DNA from: Sphingobacterium sp. SGR-19
GTDB lineage: Bacteria; Bacteroidota; Bacteroidia; Sphingobacteriales; Sphingobacteriaceae
NCBI RefSeq assembly: GCF_011043555.1
Contig: NZ_JAAKGS010000010.1
Coordinates: 148,716 to 212,715 of the forward strand
Reading direction: 5' to 3'
Length of the DNA stretch: 64,000 nt
Part shown: piece by piece, positions 17,513 to 26,404 of the stretch
Layout of the letters: each line of letters starts with the position of its first letter
Numbering within the stretch: the stretch's first letter is position 1
Notes under the pieces: generated by a model
Seen by the model: only the letters and a program-made list of their open reading frames with translations
Told to the model about the DNA's origin: nothing
Databases searched by the model: none
Position numbers and translations under genes: made by a program

Positions 17513-18778
17513 ATGGACAACAATTCAAAAAAATACCCCTACTCACTTGACTTAGCATCGAGTTTCATGGCTATGGCACTTTTGCTGGCTTTTATGTACG
17601 TTACGCAAAGTGTTCTTGTTCCCTTGTTGTTTTCTATTCTTATATCGATTTCGTTGTTTCCACTCGCTCGCTTTCTGGAGCGTCTACGTTTAGGAAAAGC
17701 ATTCGCTGCGATACTTTCCGTGCTTATCGCCATCGCGATCATTTGGGCGCTTGGCTGGTTTATCGTACACCAAAGTATCATTATCGGTAAAGATGCGTCA
17801 GCTATAACAGCCAAAGTTATTTCCGTATTGGAACGCGCACAGGCTTGGGTGGAGCAGAGTTTTGGTATCGAACGTACGGAGATAATGGATCAATTACGGG
17901 ATCAAGGCAATAAACTGGCTTCTAATGCAGGCAGTGTCATAACAGCAACGTTCGGTTCCATTGGAAATATGGTCGCCGGCGTTATTTTGGTACCGCTGTT
18001 TAGTTTTTTCTTGTTATACTATCGCGATTTCTTTCGGGAGTTCTTTTTTAGGGCCTTTAAAAGTGTTCCGCATACGAAAGTGGACACTACACTGAATAAG
18101 ATATATGATGTTGTACAAAGTTATCTTTTAGGCCTGATAACGGTAATGGGAATTGTTGCCGTGCTGAATACTGTCGGCTTAATGGCTATGGGCATCGAAT
18201 ATGCTTGGTTTTTTGGCACGCTAGCTTCGTTATTGATGCTCCTCCCTTATATCGGGATTGCCATCGGTTCCATTTTACCTGCTCTATTTGCGCTAGCCGT
18301 AAAAGACAGCGCTTGGTATGCTGTCGGCGTCGTCGCGTGGTTCCAGGTCGTACAGTTTTTGGAAGGAAATATTATCACGCCAAATATCGTAGGCAGCAAA
18401 GTTAGCATTAACCCCCTGATGGCAATTATAGCCATATTATTAGGCGGTATGTTATTCGGCCTTTCGGGGCTGATTCTCGCACTGCCGTTAACAGCGACCA
18501 TTAAAGTTCTTTTCGACGCTATCCCTTCTATGGAAGCGTTTGGCTTCTTAATAGGCGAGCCCGAGAAGGAACATCTAAAACGAAATTCAACTCAGGTTTT
18601 GCTGATGAAATGGGGTGTTGTCAGAAAACCCAAGAGTTCCAAAAAAGTTGAAGTCGAAATGGAAGTCGACACCGAGACCGTCCCGGAGACGGTCACAATG
18701 AAATACAAAGAAGTTCATGAATCGGAAGAGCTACCGAAGGACGATGATGATGATGTTGACGCTAATTCAAAATCTTAA
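17513..18778 (+). CDS. AI-2E-family (PerM-like) permease with acidic tail
   Basis: 421 aa. The first 340 residues follow the AI-2E/PerM plan: a helical N-terminus, an amphipathic region ('VLERAQAWVEQSFGI'), then a conserved core 'PYIGIAIGSILPALFAL' and 'LEGNIITPNIVGSKVSINPLMAIIAILLGG'. Family members have been linked to AI-2 export or Na+/H+ antiport. The last 70 residues are a hydrophilic, strongly acidic tail ending 'KDDDDDVDANSKS'. The 3' end overlaps the convergent holA by 17 nt. It lies 31 bp after the MFS gene and is probably co-transcribed. Confidence 0.88.
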   Translation: MDNNSKKYPYSLDLASSFMAMALLLAFMYVTQSVLVPLLFSILISISLFPLARFLERLRLGKAFAAILSVLIAIAIIWALGWFIVHQSIIIGKDASAITAKVISVLERAQAWVEQSFGIERTEIMDQLRDQGNKLASNAGSVITATFGSIGNMVAGVILVPLFSFFLLYYRDFFREFFFRAFKSVPHTKVDTTLNKIYDVVQSYLLGLITVMGIVAVLNTVGLMAMGIEYAWFFGTLASLLMLLPYIGIAIGSILPALFALAVKDSAWYAVGVVAWFQVVQFLEGNIITPNIVGSKVSINPLMAIIAILLGGMLFGLSGLILALPLTATIKVLFDAIPSMEAFGFLIGEPEKEHLKRNSTQVLLMKWGVVRKPKSSKKVEVEMEVDTETVPETVTMKYKEVHESEELPKDDDDDVDANSKS

Positions 18779-19772
18779 ACACGAGCTCACGGATAATTTC
18801 TCCATTGTCGGTAAAGGGCCCCACATCTAAGCCTTTGGTTTTTAGATCATAAACACTCAAATGATGGATGACCTCAAACGTCTTTTTTCGATTGAAATTT
18901 CGTGCCGCAATTTCATATTCTTTTAGAAAAAAGGCGTGCACACCTAATTGCTTCGAGGCAACTTGCGGTGATTTGTCGGGCAGATAATGATATTTTAAGA
19001 TTTTCGTGAAGTAATTACCCAAATTCCCGATAACGACGGGCAATGGATTCGATTTAGGGTTCGCCACAAAATAATTAACAATTTGCATCGCTTTCGCGGT
19101 GTTTCTTTTCGCGAGCGCAGATTGCAATTCGAATACATTAAAATCTTTACTTATACCAATATTTTGTTCAATATGTAGCGGCTGAATCTCCTGCTCTTTG
19201 GAGACATTTAAGATCAGCTTATTGATTTCATTGGCTATCTTGGAGAGATCGGTTCCCAGATATTCCGCCATCATGGCGGCTGCTTGTGGGTGAATTTGGC
19301 GCTGGGCAACCCGAAACTGTTCTGTAACCCACTCTCCTATTTTATTCTCATACAGTTTAGCGGACTCGACAACAACTCCAGCTTTTTCAAAGGCTTTATA
19401 AATTTTCTTACGCTTATCGAATTTACCATGTTTGTATGCAAACACCAATATTGTCGTAGGGGTCAGATTCTCAAGGTATTTTAACAATAGGTCCTCTTCC
19501 GTTTTCCACTTCAGATCCTGTGCCTCCTTTATAATAATCAACTGGTGGTCACTCATCATCGGATAGCGCTTTGCTGCGTTTACCACATGCACAATACTCG
19601 TATCTTTCCCATATAATATGGTTTGGTCAAAACCTTTTTGGGCATCGGTTAACACTTGCTCTTCCAATGCTTCACTTAGCAAGTCGATATAATAGGACTC
19701 CTCGCCATGAAGAAGATACACCGGGCTGAATTTTCTTTTTTTGATATCGGTGAGGGTTGTATTTGCGTTCAT
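18762..19772 (-). CDS. holA: DNA polymerase III, delta subunit
   Basis: 336 aa, typical HolA. N-terminal 'FSPVYLLHGEESYYIDLLSEAL' is the family-specific AAA+-like nucleotide-fold start, followed by 'KRYPMMSDHQLIIIKEAQDL' and C-terminal 'KEYEIAARNFNRKKTFEVIHHLSVYDLKTKG'. It is the clamp-loader subunit that opens the beta ring. Divergent from the HsdR-N-like gene at 19812, with promoter sequence packed into about 40 bp between them. Confidence 0.95.
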   Translation of the reverse strand: MNANTTLTDIKKRKFSPVYLLHGEESYYIDLLSEALEEQVLTDAQKGFDQTILYGKDTSIVHVVNAAKRYPMMSDHQLIIIKEAQDLKWKTEEDLLLKYLENLTPTTILVFAYKHGKFDKRKKIYKAFEKAGVVVESAKLYENKIGEWVTEQFRVAQRQIHPQAAAMMAEYLGTDLSKIANEINKLILNVSKEQEIQPLHIEQNIGISKDFNVFELQSALAKRNTAKAMQIVNYFVANPKSNPLPVVIGNLGNYFTKILKYHYLPDKSPQVASKQLGVHAFFLKEYEIAARNFNRKKTFEVIHHLSVYDLKTKGLDVGPFTDNGEIIRELVFKILN

Positions 19773-19775
19773 ACC

Positions 19776-19808
19776 TTGCGAAAATACGATTTTAAATTTC
19801 TATTTTTG
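19776..19808 (+). promoter_or_regulatory. Promoter of the HsdR-N-like gene (TTG-N22-TATTTTTG, leaderless type)
   Basis: TTG at 19776-19778 and TATTTTTG at 19801-19808, only 3 nt before the ATG at 19812. The predicted transcript start falls at or near the start codon. Confidence 0.6.
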
Positions 19809-19811
19809 TAT

Positions 19812-20279
19812 ATGTTTGAGCCGATACCGTTGAATTTACCTCCTTGTTCTTCCAAAATAACACAAAAGCTTGACAAGATTTTTATTTTTGACGAACTCCG
19901 CAAAAAGAATCTGGTACTTACACCGGAAGAATGGGTAAGGCAACATTGGGTACATTATCTTCACAACCACAAGGGCTATCCGAAATCGTTGATGCATATC
20001 GAAGGAGGACTGAAATTGAATACATTGCAAAAACGGAGCGACCTATTGGTTTTTAACAATAATGGAGAAAAAATACTTTTGGCAGAGTTTAAGTCGCCTA
20101 CTGTCAAAATTACCGAAAAGGTATTTCATCAGATCGCCAACTACAACAGTATCCATAAAATACCTTTACTCGTCGTCAGCAATGGTATACAGCATTATTA
20201 TTGTAAAATACATTTCGAAGAAAATAGGTTTGAGTTTTTACCCGAACTGCCAAATTACAATTCGGTTCTAAATTTGTAG
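19812..20279 (+). CDS. Orphan HsdR N-terminal-type PD-(D/E)XK nuclease-like protein
   Basis: 155 aa from the ATG at 19812; a longer frame from 19707 lies within holA and the promoter and is rejected. The core 'RSDLLVFNNNGEKILLAEFKSP' contains the D...ExK metal-binding pattern of the type I restriction HsdR N-terminal domain (HSDR_N_2). No helicase domain, HsdM or HsdS is nearby, so it is not a restriction system as such. In Bacteroidota this small protein often sits beside holA (recalled, not checked). Possible roles include DNA repair or an inactive remnant. Confidence 0.82.
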   Translation: MFEPIPLNLPPCSSKITQKLDKIFIFDELRKKNLVLTPEEWVRQHWVHYLHNHKGYPKSLMHIEGGLKLNTLQKRSDLLVFNNNGEKILLAEFKSPTVKITEKVFHQIANYNSIHKIPLLVVSNGIQHYYCKIHFEENRFEFLPELPNYNSVLNL

Positions 20280-20336
20280 AGCATATTGAAATTATAATTT
20301 TATATTAGTCTTTTGGAAAAAGAAAAACAGAATCGT

Positions 20337-21035
20337 ATGAATATAGATAAAAACGAATTTAGAAAATATGCTATCAAGCATCATCGTATAGGAAGCCAAC
20401 ATGTAGATGGTTTTATTTCCCGTGTACAAAGCAACATACCGACAAATCTCACACCTTATATTATTGAGGAACGTCAGTTAAACGTCGCGCAAATGGACGT
20501 GTTTTCACGCTTGATGATGGACCGCATTATCTTCTTAGGTGACGCTATCAATGATCAGGTAGCCAATATTGTACAGGCACAGTTATTATTTTTACAGTCT
20601 ACAGACGCTCAGCGTGATATTCAGATTTATATCAACTCGCCGGGTGGTAGCGTATATGCCGGATTGGGTATCTATGACACCATGCAATACATTGCACCTG
20701 ACGTAGCTACTATCTGTACCGGAATGGCGGCATCCATGGGAGCTGTATTATTGGTTGCTGGTGCCAAGGGTAAGCGCGCTGCGCTAAAACACGCTCGTGT
20801 GATGATTCACCAACCGTCTGGCGGAGCACAAGGTGTTGCTGCCGATATGGAAATCAATCTACGCGAAATGCTAAAGTTAAAAGAAGAATTATACACCATC
20901 ATTTCTGAACATTCCGGCCAATCTTACGAGTGGGTAGAAAAGTCATCTGATCGTGACTATTGGATGAAAGCAGCAGAAGCGAAAGAGTTTGGTATGATTG
21001 ATGAGGTATTATTACCCAAAAAAGAAGTTAAATAA
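20337..21035 (+). CDS. clpP: ATP-dependent Clp protease proteolytic subunit
   Basis: 232 aa from the ATG at 20337 (the frame extends to a TTG at 20313). Catalytic triad: Ser in 'GMAASMGAVLL', His in 'RVMIHQPSGG' and Asp in 'SSDRDYW'. The N-terminus is about 35 residues longer than E. coli ClpP before 'RIIFLGDAINDQVAN', usual for Bacteroidota. Forms the tetradecameric chamber fed by ClpX, encoded 10 bp downstream. Confidence 0.97.
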   Translation: MNIDKNEFRKYAIKHHRIGSQHVDGFISRVQSNIPTNLTPYIIEERQLNVAQMDVFSRLMMDRIIFLGDAINDQVANIVQAQLLFLQSTDAQRDIQIYINSPGGSVYAGLGIYDTMQYIAPDVATICTGMAASMGAVLLVAGAKGKRAALKHARVMIHQPSGGAQGVAADMEINLREMLKLKEELYTIISEHSGQSYEWVEKSSDRDYWMKAAEAKEFGMIDEVLLPKKEVK

Positions 21036-21045
21036 CAATTAATCA

Positions 21046-22296
21046 ATGAGTAAGATTAATAATAGAGACGTCCGTTGCTCCTTTTGTGGTATCAGTAAAA
21101 ATGATGCACAGATGCTTATTGCGGGTGATGGAGCTCATATTTGTGATCGCTGTGTGACGCAGGCTGGTGAAATTTTGGCCGAAGAATTGAAACAACGGAA
21201 AAGCAAATCTTTGCAAACAGCTCTAAAGTTAGTTCGTCCGACAGAAATAAAGCAACACCTTGACCAATATGTGATCGGACAGGATGATGCGAAAAAAGTA
21301 ATTTCCGTTGCTGTGTACAACCACTACAAACGGCTGAACCAAAAAGTGAATAAAGATGAGATTGAAATCGAAAAATCAAACCTCATTATCGTAGGAGAAA
21401 CTGGAACTGGAAAAACATTGCTCGCAAAAACAGTCGCGAAAATATTGAATGTTCCTTTTTGTATTGTTGACGCCACAGTTTTGACCGAAGCAGGTTATGT
21501 TGGGGAAGATGTCGAAAGTATTTTGACCCGCTTGTTGCAGGCGGCAGACTATGATGTTGCAGCAGCTGAAAGAGGTATCATCTATATCGACGAGATTGAC
21601 AAAATTGCCCGTAAGAGTGACAATCCATCCATTACAAGGGATGTATCTGGAGAAGGTGTTCAACAGGCACTATTGAAAATTTTAGAGGGTACTAACGTCA
21701 ACGTTCCTCCCCAAGGAGGTCGTAAACATCCAGACCAGAAAATGATTTCCGTTAATACGAGTAATATTCTTTTCCTTTGTGGTGGAGCTTTTGATGGAAT
21801 CCAGAAGAAGATAGCCAACCGTTTGCGCACACAAACAGTTGGCTATAAAATGAAAGAGGAAGAACAAGATGTGGATCTTAACAATCTCTATAAATATATT
21901 ACTCCATTAGATCTGAAGAACTTCGGGCTCATTCCAGAATTAATTGGTCGATTGCCTGTATTGACGTATTTGAATCCACTAGATAAGGAGACATTATTAA
22001 GTATCTTAACCGAACCTAAAAACTCCTTGATCAAGCAGTATGTGAAGTTATTTCAATATGAAGATATTGAATTAGTGTTCGATAAAGATGTCTATGATTT
22101 TATTGTAGATAAGGCCTGGGAATTCAAGCTGGGTGCTCGAGGTCTGCGCAGTATTTGCGAAGCGATCATGCTGGATGCGATGTTTGAATTGCCAACAAGT
22201 AAAGAGGAGGACGACTCAAAAGTCTTGCATATCACACTCGATTACGCGAAGCAGAAGTTTGCAAAATCAGACATAAAAAAACTGCACGTTGCATAA
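21046..22296 (+). CDS. clpX: ATP-dependent Clp protease ATP-binding subunit ClpX
   Basis: 416 aa. N-terminal Cys4 zinc finger 'CSFCGISKND...CDRC', Walker A 'GETGTGKT', Walker B 'IIYIDEIDKIA', sensor II region 'GARGLRSICEAIML' and the ClpP-docking tripeptide region 'IGRLPVL'. It unfolds tagged substrates and feeds them to ClpP. Same operon as clpP, ended by the terminator at 22303-22330. Confidence 0.98.
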   Translation: MSKINNRDVRCSFCGISKNDAQMLIAGDGAHICDRCVTQAGEILAEELKQRKSKSLQTALKLVRPTEIKQHLDQYVIGQDDAKKVISVAVYNHYKRLNQKVNKDEIEIEKSNLIIVGETGTGKTLLAKTVAKILNVPFCIVDATVLTEAGYVGEDVESILTRLLQAADYDVAAAERGIIYIDEIDKIARKSDNPSITRDVSGEGVQQALLKILEGTNVNVPPQGGRKHPDQKMISVNTSNILFLCGGAFDGIQKKIANRLRTQTVGYKMKEEEQDVDLNNLYKYITPLDLKNFGLIPELIGRLPVLTYLNPLDKETLLSILTEPKNSLIKQYVKLFQYEDIELVFDKDVYDFIVDKAWEFKLGARGLRSICEAIMLDAMFELPTSKEEDDSKVLHITLDYAKQKFAKSDIKKLHVA

Positions 22297-22302
22297 AGCA
22301 AG

Positions 22303-22330
22303 AAAATCCCTCAACATATCGAGGGATTTT
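22303..22330 (+). terminator. Terminator of clpP-clpX
   Basis: Arms AAAATCCCTC (22303-22312) and GAGGGATTTT (22321-22330), an 8-nt loop and a following TTG with T-run. Confidence 0.9.
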
Positions 22331-22403
22331 TTGTATATTATATAACGCATTTGAAACTTGGACTGATTTTTAAAAGCGTTGTTTTATCAATCGAAAGGCG
22401 CTT

Positions 22404-23225
22404 ATGACAAAAAAAAAGAAGAAAACGGTGGAGACACCGGTCACACCGGGACTAGGCACGAAAGAAGATATCGTTACAAATTGGTTACCCCGTTATACAG
22501 GATGTCCACTAGAGGAATTTGAGCCGTATGTACTGTTGACAAACTTTTCGAAATATGTCAAGATGTTTTCCGAGATGCATGACAACGCACCTATTTATGG
22601 TGAGGATAAAGCGATGCAGGCTTGTACAGCTAGCGGTATAACCATGATCAATTTTGGTATGGGAAGCCCAATGGCCGCTACTGTCATGGATCTTTTATCT
22701 GCCATAGCTCCGAAAGCCGTGTTGTTTCTTGGAAAGACCGGCGGTTTAAAAAGGAAAATTCCAGTTGGCGAACTCATCTTGCCCATCGCCGCTGTACGAG
22801 GCGAGGGTACATCCAACGACTATTTCCCCCCTGAAGTCCCATCCCTTCCCGCCTTCGCCTTGCAAAAAGCAATTTCAACAACCATTCGTGATTATTCACT
22901 GGATTATTGGACGGGAACCGTGTACACGACCAACAGACGGGTATGGGAGCACGACAAAAGGTTTAAAAAATACTTAAAAAGTATACGTGCCATGGCTGTT
23001 GACATGGAGACCGCAACGATATTTAGTGTCGGTTTTGCTAATAAAATCCCAACTGGGGCTCTCCTATTAGTCTCAGATCAACCTATGGTACCCGATGGTG
23101 TTAAAACTGCGGAAAGCGACTTAACGGTAACAGCAAAATATGTGGAAACCCATTTAAAAATAGGTATAGATGCGCTAAAGCAACTTATAAACAATGGGTT
23201 AACCGTCAAACATTTGAAGTTTTAA
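22404..23225 (+). CDS. AMP nucleosidase (short Bacteroidota form)
   Basis: 273 aa. The C-terminal nucleoside-phosphorylase fold is recognisable: 'VLFLGKTGGLKRKIPVGELILPIAAVRGEGTS' and the ribose-binding 'AMAVDMETATIFSVGF' with the catalytic 'VSDQP'. It cleaves AMP to adenine and ribose-5-phosphate. It lacks the N-terminal regulatory half of E. coli Amn (484 aa), as is normal in this phylum. The N-terminal basic stretch 'KKKKK' is lineage-specific. It converges on the divIC-like gene with 9 bp between stops. Confidence 0.88.
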   Translation: MTKKKKKTVETPVTPGLGTKEDIVTNWLPRYTGCPLEEFEPYVLLTNFSKYVKMFSEMHDNAPIYGEDKAMQACTASGITMINFGMGSPMAATVMDLLSAIAPKAVLFLGKTGGLKRKIPVGELILPIAAVRGEGTSNDYFPPEVPSLPAFALQKAISTTIRDYSLDYWTGTVYTTNRRVWEHDKRFKKYLKSIRAMAVDMETATIFSVGFANKIPTGALLLVSDQPMVPDGVKTAESDLTVTAKYVETHLKIGIDALKQLINNGLTVKHLKF

Positions 23226-23234
23226 ATAATAACA

Positions 23235-23534
23235 CTACTCAGCAGATTCGATTTCTTGGATGACGTAAATATCTTCGTTATCCTTTTTCATTTTATAACG
23301 TTCTCTCGCTATACGTTGAATTTCACTGGGATTATATTGGACATCTTTTATCGCTTTCTCAATCCTCGTAATTTCCGATTCATAAAATTGCTTTTCGTTT
23401 TTCAGTTTATTTTTTTCTTGTTGATAGGAGAATTGGGTACTGAAATCGTATCTATCGAAAAAGCACATCCAAATAAAAAATGCGACACCTGCAATAAGGT
23501 ATTTGTTCTGAATCAATGCTAGAAAACGTTCCAT
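23235..23534 (-). CDS. DivIC/FtsB-family septum formation initiator
   Basis: 99 aa: one N-terminal membrane helix ('YLIAGVAFFIWMCFF'), then a coiled coil 'QQEKNKLKNEKQFYESEITRIEKAI' and the family tail 'IQRIARERYKMKKDNEDIYVI'. It forms part of the FtsQ-FtsL-FtsB-like divisome subcomplex. A TAACTTTG box ends only 7 nt before the ATG (23542-23549), so the mRNA leader is very short. Confidence 0.9.
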   Translation of the reverse strand: MERFLALIQNKYLIAGVAFFIWMCFFDRYDFSTQFSYQQEKNKLKNEKQFYESEITRIEKAIKDVQYNPSEIQRIARERYKMKKDNEDIYVIQEIESAE

Positions 23535-23541
23535 AAAGAGG

Positions 23542-23549
23542 CAAAGTTA
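23542..23549 (-). promoter_or_regulatory. -7 promoter box for the divIC-like gene
   Basis: TAACTTTG on the minus strand, 7 nt before the ATG at 23534. Confidence 0.55.
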
Positions 23550-23640
23550 AAATTCTTTGATAAAGATAATATATTTTTTCACAAAGTCCTTTTTTTAGAT
23601 CGCATAAGTAGATTTTACCCGTATGTTATAAATAAAATAG

Positions 23641-23665
23641 AAAAGGAAGCATGACGCCTCCTTTT
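23641..23665 (-). terminator. Terminator of eno
   Basis: On the minus strand AAAAGGAGGC pairs with GCTTCCTTTT (one G-U) around a 5-nt loop, followed by CTATTTTATT. Confidence 0.7.
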
Positions 23666-23690
23666 TTTGGTATTAAATTTTCAAAACGCC

Positions 23691-24986
23691 TTATTTAATC
23701 GCGTATTGGAAGCTTTTGCCGATAAAACGTGCATTACCCCCTAATTCTTCTTCGATGCGCAATAATTGATTATATTTTGCCATACGGTCAGAACGTGATG
23801 CCGACCCTGTTTTGATCTGTCCGCAGTTTAATGCGACAGCCAGATCAGCAATCGTCGAGTCTTCTGTTTCCCCTGAACGGTGGGACATTACAGATGTATA
23901 CCCAGAGTTCTGTGCCAACGAAACAGCGTTAATCGTTTCTGTCAACGAACCAATCTGGTTTACTTTAACCAAAATAGAGTTTGCAGTATGGTTATCGATA
24001 CCTTGCTGCAAGCGCTTTGTATTCGTTACAAATAAATCGTCACCTACCAATTGTACACGGTCACCAATTTTTTCTGTTAACAATTTCCAACCTGCCCAGT
24101 CGTCTTCTTGCATACCATCCTCGATAGAGATAATTGGATATTTCTGAGTTAATTCTTCTAAATACGCGGCTTGCTCCTCTGAAGTACGAACTGCTCCGTT
24201 CGCACCTTCAAATTTCGTATAGTCGTATTTACCATTTACATAAAATTCCGAAGAAGCACAATCCAACGCCAAACAAATATCAGTACCCGGTTTATAACCT
24301 GCTGTTTCAATAGCCTTTAAAATGGTTTCAATAGCATCTTCTGTACCTTCAAATGTTGGGGCGAAACCACCTTCATCTCCTACTGCGGTAGATAGATTAC
24401 GGTCATGTAAAATTTTCTTTAGGCTATGAAAAACTTCTGTTCCCCAGCGTAAGGCCTCTGAAAAAGAAGGTGCGCCAACAGGCATAACCATAAATTCCTG
24501 AAAAGCAATAGGTGCATCCGAGTGTGACCCACCATTAACGATATTCATCATCGGAATAGGCAATGTATTTGCGTTGACACCTCCAATATAGCGATATAAT
24601 GGTTGGTGAGACTCTTGAGCAGCTGCTTTAGCAACCGCTAACGACACACCAAGTATCGCATTGGCACCCAAGCTACCTTTATTCTCCAAACCATCTAAGT
24701 CAATCATAATTTTGTCAATGGTATTCTGTTCGAATACATCAACACCTTTAAGTGCTTCGGCGATTTTTGTATTTACATTTTCTACCGCTTTCAAAACACC
24801 TTTACCCAGATACCTGGTTTTGTCGCCGTCACGCAATTCAACTGCTTCGTGTACGCCTGTAGAAGCGCCAGACGGTACGGCTGCACGACCAACAAAACCA
24901 TTTTGTGTAGTTACATCTACTTCAACTGTCGGGTTTCCGCGCGAATCAAGAATTTGACGCGCATGAACATCAATTATTAAACTCAT
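23691..24986 (-). CDS. eno: Enolase (phosphopyruvate hydratase)
   Basis: 431 aa, standard enolase. N-terminal 'ILDSRGNPTVEVDVTT', metal/catalytic blocks 'GDEGGFAP', 'LALDCASSEFY', 'ISIEDGMQEDDW', 'LVGDDLFVTN', and the signature 'LVKVNQIGSLTETI' plus 'SHRSGETED'. It converts 2-phosphoglycerate to phosphoenolpyruvate in glycolysis. Downstream of carA on the same strand but separated by about 105 bp containing a strong inverted repeat, so it is probably expressed independently. Confidence 0.98.
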   Translation of the reverse strand: MSLIIDVHARQILDSRGNPTVEVDVTTQNGFVGRAAVPSGASTGVHEAVELRDGDKTRYLGKGVLKAVENVNTKIAEALKGVDVFEQNTIDKIMIDLDGLENKGSLGANAILGVSLAVAKAAAQESHQPLYRYIGGVNANTLPIPMMNIVNGGSHSDAPIAFQEFMVMPVGAPSFSEALRWGTEVFHSLKKILHDRNLSTAVGDEGGFAPTFEGTEDAIETILKAIETAGYKPGTDICLALDCASSEFYVNGKYDYTKFEGANGAVRTSEEQAAYLEELTQKYPIISIEDGMQEDDWAGWKLLTEKIGDRVQLVGDDLFVTNTKRLQQGIDNHTANSILVKVNQIGSLTETINAVSLAQNSGYTSVMSHRSGETEDSTIADLAVALNCGQIKTGSASRSDRMAKYNQLLRIEEELGGNARFIGKSFQYAIK

Positions 24987-25019
24987 TTTTTTTATTGTCT
25001 TATATTAGTCTATTTCCCA

Positions 25020-25046
25020 ATCTTAGTGTATAATCAACACTAAGAT
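25020..25046. promoter_or_regulatory. Perfect 10-bp inverted repeat between carA and eno
   Basis: ATCTTAGTGT (25020-25029) and ACACTAAGAT (25037-25046) with a 7-nt loop. There is no clear T-run on the minus strand, so it is either a weak carA terminator or a hairpin/operator in the eno leader. Confidence 0.55.
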
Positions 25047-25092
25047 AGCATTTATCGTTGGCATAATCAAATATATGCATTTCTATTTTATA

Positions 25093-26193
25093 TCACGCCT
25101 TAACCATGGCAATGAAATCATCAAATAGATAACGTGAGTCGTGCGGACCTGGAGATGATTCAGGGTGGTATTGTACCGAGAATGCTTTTTTTCCTTTTAA
25201 CCGGATTCCTTCAATTGAATTATCGTTGAGGTTGATATGGGTCACTTCCACTTTATCTGACTTCTCCAGATCTTCTGCTACAACGCTAAAACCATGATTT
25301 TGAGAGGTAATTTCACAACGATTGGCGATTATATTCTTCACTGGATGGTTTATACCGCGGTGTCCATTATGCATTTTTTCTGTACGGATTCCGTGTGCCA
25401 GCGCTAGCATCTGATGGCCTAGGCATATACCAAACATGGGCTTATCTGCCGCTACTATCTGTTTGATAGTTTCTATCGCATAGTCTATTGCTGCTGGATC
25501 ACCGGGCCCATTAGATATAAAATAACCATCAGGATTCCATTCCTCCATTTCTTTAAATGTGGTTTTGGCTGGAAATATTTTCGCATAAACTTGACGTGCA
25601 TCAAAGTTGCGTAGTATGTTCTTTTTGATCCCCAAATCCAAAACGGCTATTCGAGTAGGCGCACTTTCTTCTCCGTAGAAATAAGGTTCTTTGGTTGATA
25701 CGACAGAAGACAGCTCCAATCCCTCCATAGAAGGCACTTCCGCTAATTGAGACTTCAATTCCTCTACAGCAAGTGTTTCGGAAGATATAATGGCGTTCAT
25801 CGCACCTTTATTTCGTATATGGCGTACCAATGAACGCGTGTCAATATCGGAGATACCAACTAAGTTTTCTTCTTCGAAATAGGTTTGAATAGATTTGTCG
25901 GCCATTTGACGGCTGTAATTAATGTTATAATTTTTACAGACCAAACCAGCGATCTGAATTTTTTCAGACTCTGTATCGTCCCCATCAATTCCGTAATTAC
26001 CAATATGCGCGTTGGTCGTTACCATGATTTGCCCGTAGTAAGATGGATCTGTAAAGATTTCCTGATAACCGGTCGTCCCTGTATTAAAACAGATCTCGCC
26101 TGTCGTTGTACCGATTTTTCCCGCAGCCTTGCCGTGATAAACCGTTCCATCTTCAAGCACCAAAATGGCTGGTAGTTTACTGTAGTTGGTCAT
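25093..26193 (-). CDS. carA: Carbamoyl-phosphate synthase small (glutaminase) subunit
   Basis: 366 aa. N-terminal CPSase_sm domain ('LVLEDGTVYHGKAAGKIGTTTGEICFNTGTTGYQEIFTDPSY') and C-terminal class I glutamine amidotransferase with 'FGICLGHQMLALA' (Cys nucleophile) and 'VQYHPESSPGPHDS' (His/Glu). Supplies ammonia to CarB for arginine and pyrimidine synthesis. carB is not adjacent (eno follows). Expression is probably controlled in the leader, where a promoter (26358-26365) and an internal terminator (26254-26267) precede the ATG. Confidence 0.97.
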   Translation of the reverse strand: MTNYSKLPAILVLEDGTVYHGKAAGKIGTTTGEICFNTGTTGYQEIFTDPSYYGQIMVTTNAHIGNYGIDGDDTESEKIQIAGLVCKNYNINYSRQMADKSIQTYFEEENLVGISDIDTRSLVRHIRNKGAMNAIISSETLAVEELKSQLAEVPSMEGLELSSVVSTKEPYFYGEESAPTRIAVLDLGIKKNILRNFDARQVYAKIFPAKTTFKEMEEWNPDGYFISNGPGDPAAIDYAIETIKQIVAADKPMFGICLGHQMLALAHGIRTEKMHNGHRGINHPVKNIIANRCEITSQNHGFSVVAEDLEKSDKVEVTHINLNDNSIEGIRLKGKKAFSVQYHPESSPGPHDSRYLFDDFIAMVKA

Positions 26194-26253
26194 TCTCTTA
26201 TTTCTCTGTTAAATTATTTCTGTAATCGTTCTTTCCCTTATGGATATAAAAAA

Positions 26254-26267
26254 AGCCCAAACGGGCT
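26254..26267 (-). promoter_or_regulatory. Candidate transcription attenuator in the carA leader
   Basis: On the minus strand a 5-bp stem AGCCC/GGGCT with a GTTT loop is followed by seven T, about 55 nt before the carA ATG and about 90 nt after the promoter box. The upstream operon already has its own terminator at 26405-26423, so this one most likely acts on carA transcripts. The stem is short, hence moderate confidence. Confidence 0.5.
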
Positions 26268-26357
26268 AAAATAAATTCAAATATGATAGGTTTCCATGTT
26301 ACCACCGAAGCCTTGCGATATTATGACGAGATATGTTACCTCATTTTTCACGGGAGA

Positions 26358-26365
26358 CAAAGGTA
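26358..26365 (-). promoter_or_regulatory. -7 promoter box for carA
   Basis: TACCTTTG on the minus strand; predicted leader of about 160 nt. The leader contains two direct copies of GGTAACAT (26333-26340 and 26296-26303, minus strand). Confidence 0.6.
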
Positions 26366-26404
26366 AAAAATAAAATGTGAAAAATAAAACGTAAAATTAA
26401 AAAA

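Noticed and set aside
26277..26297. Six-codon frame METYHI in the carA leader as a leader peptide
   Set aside because: Too short to judge and contains no run of a regulatory amino acid; chance occurrence is likely.
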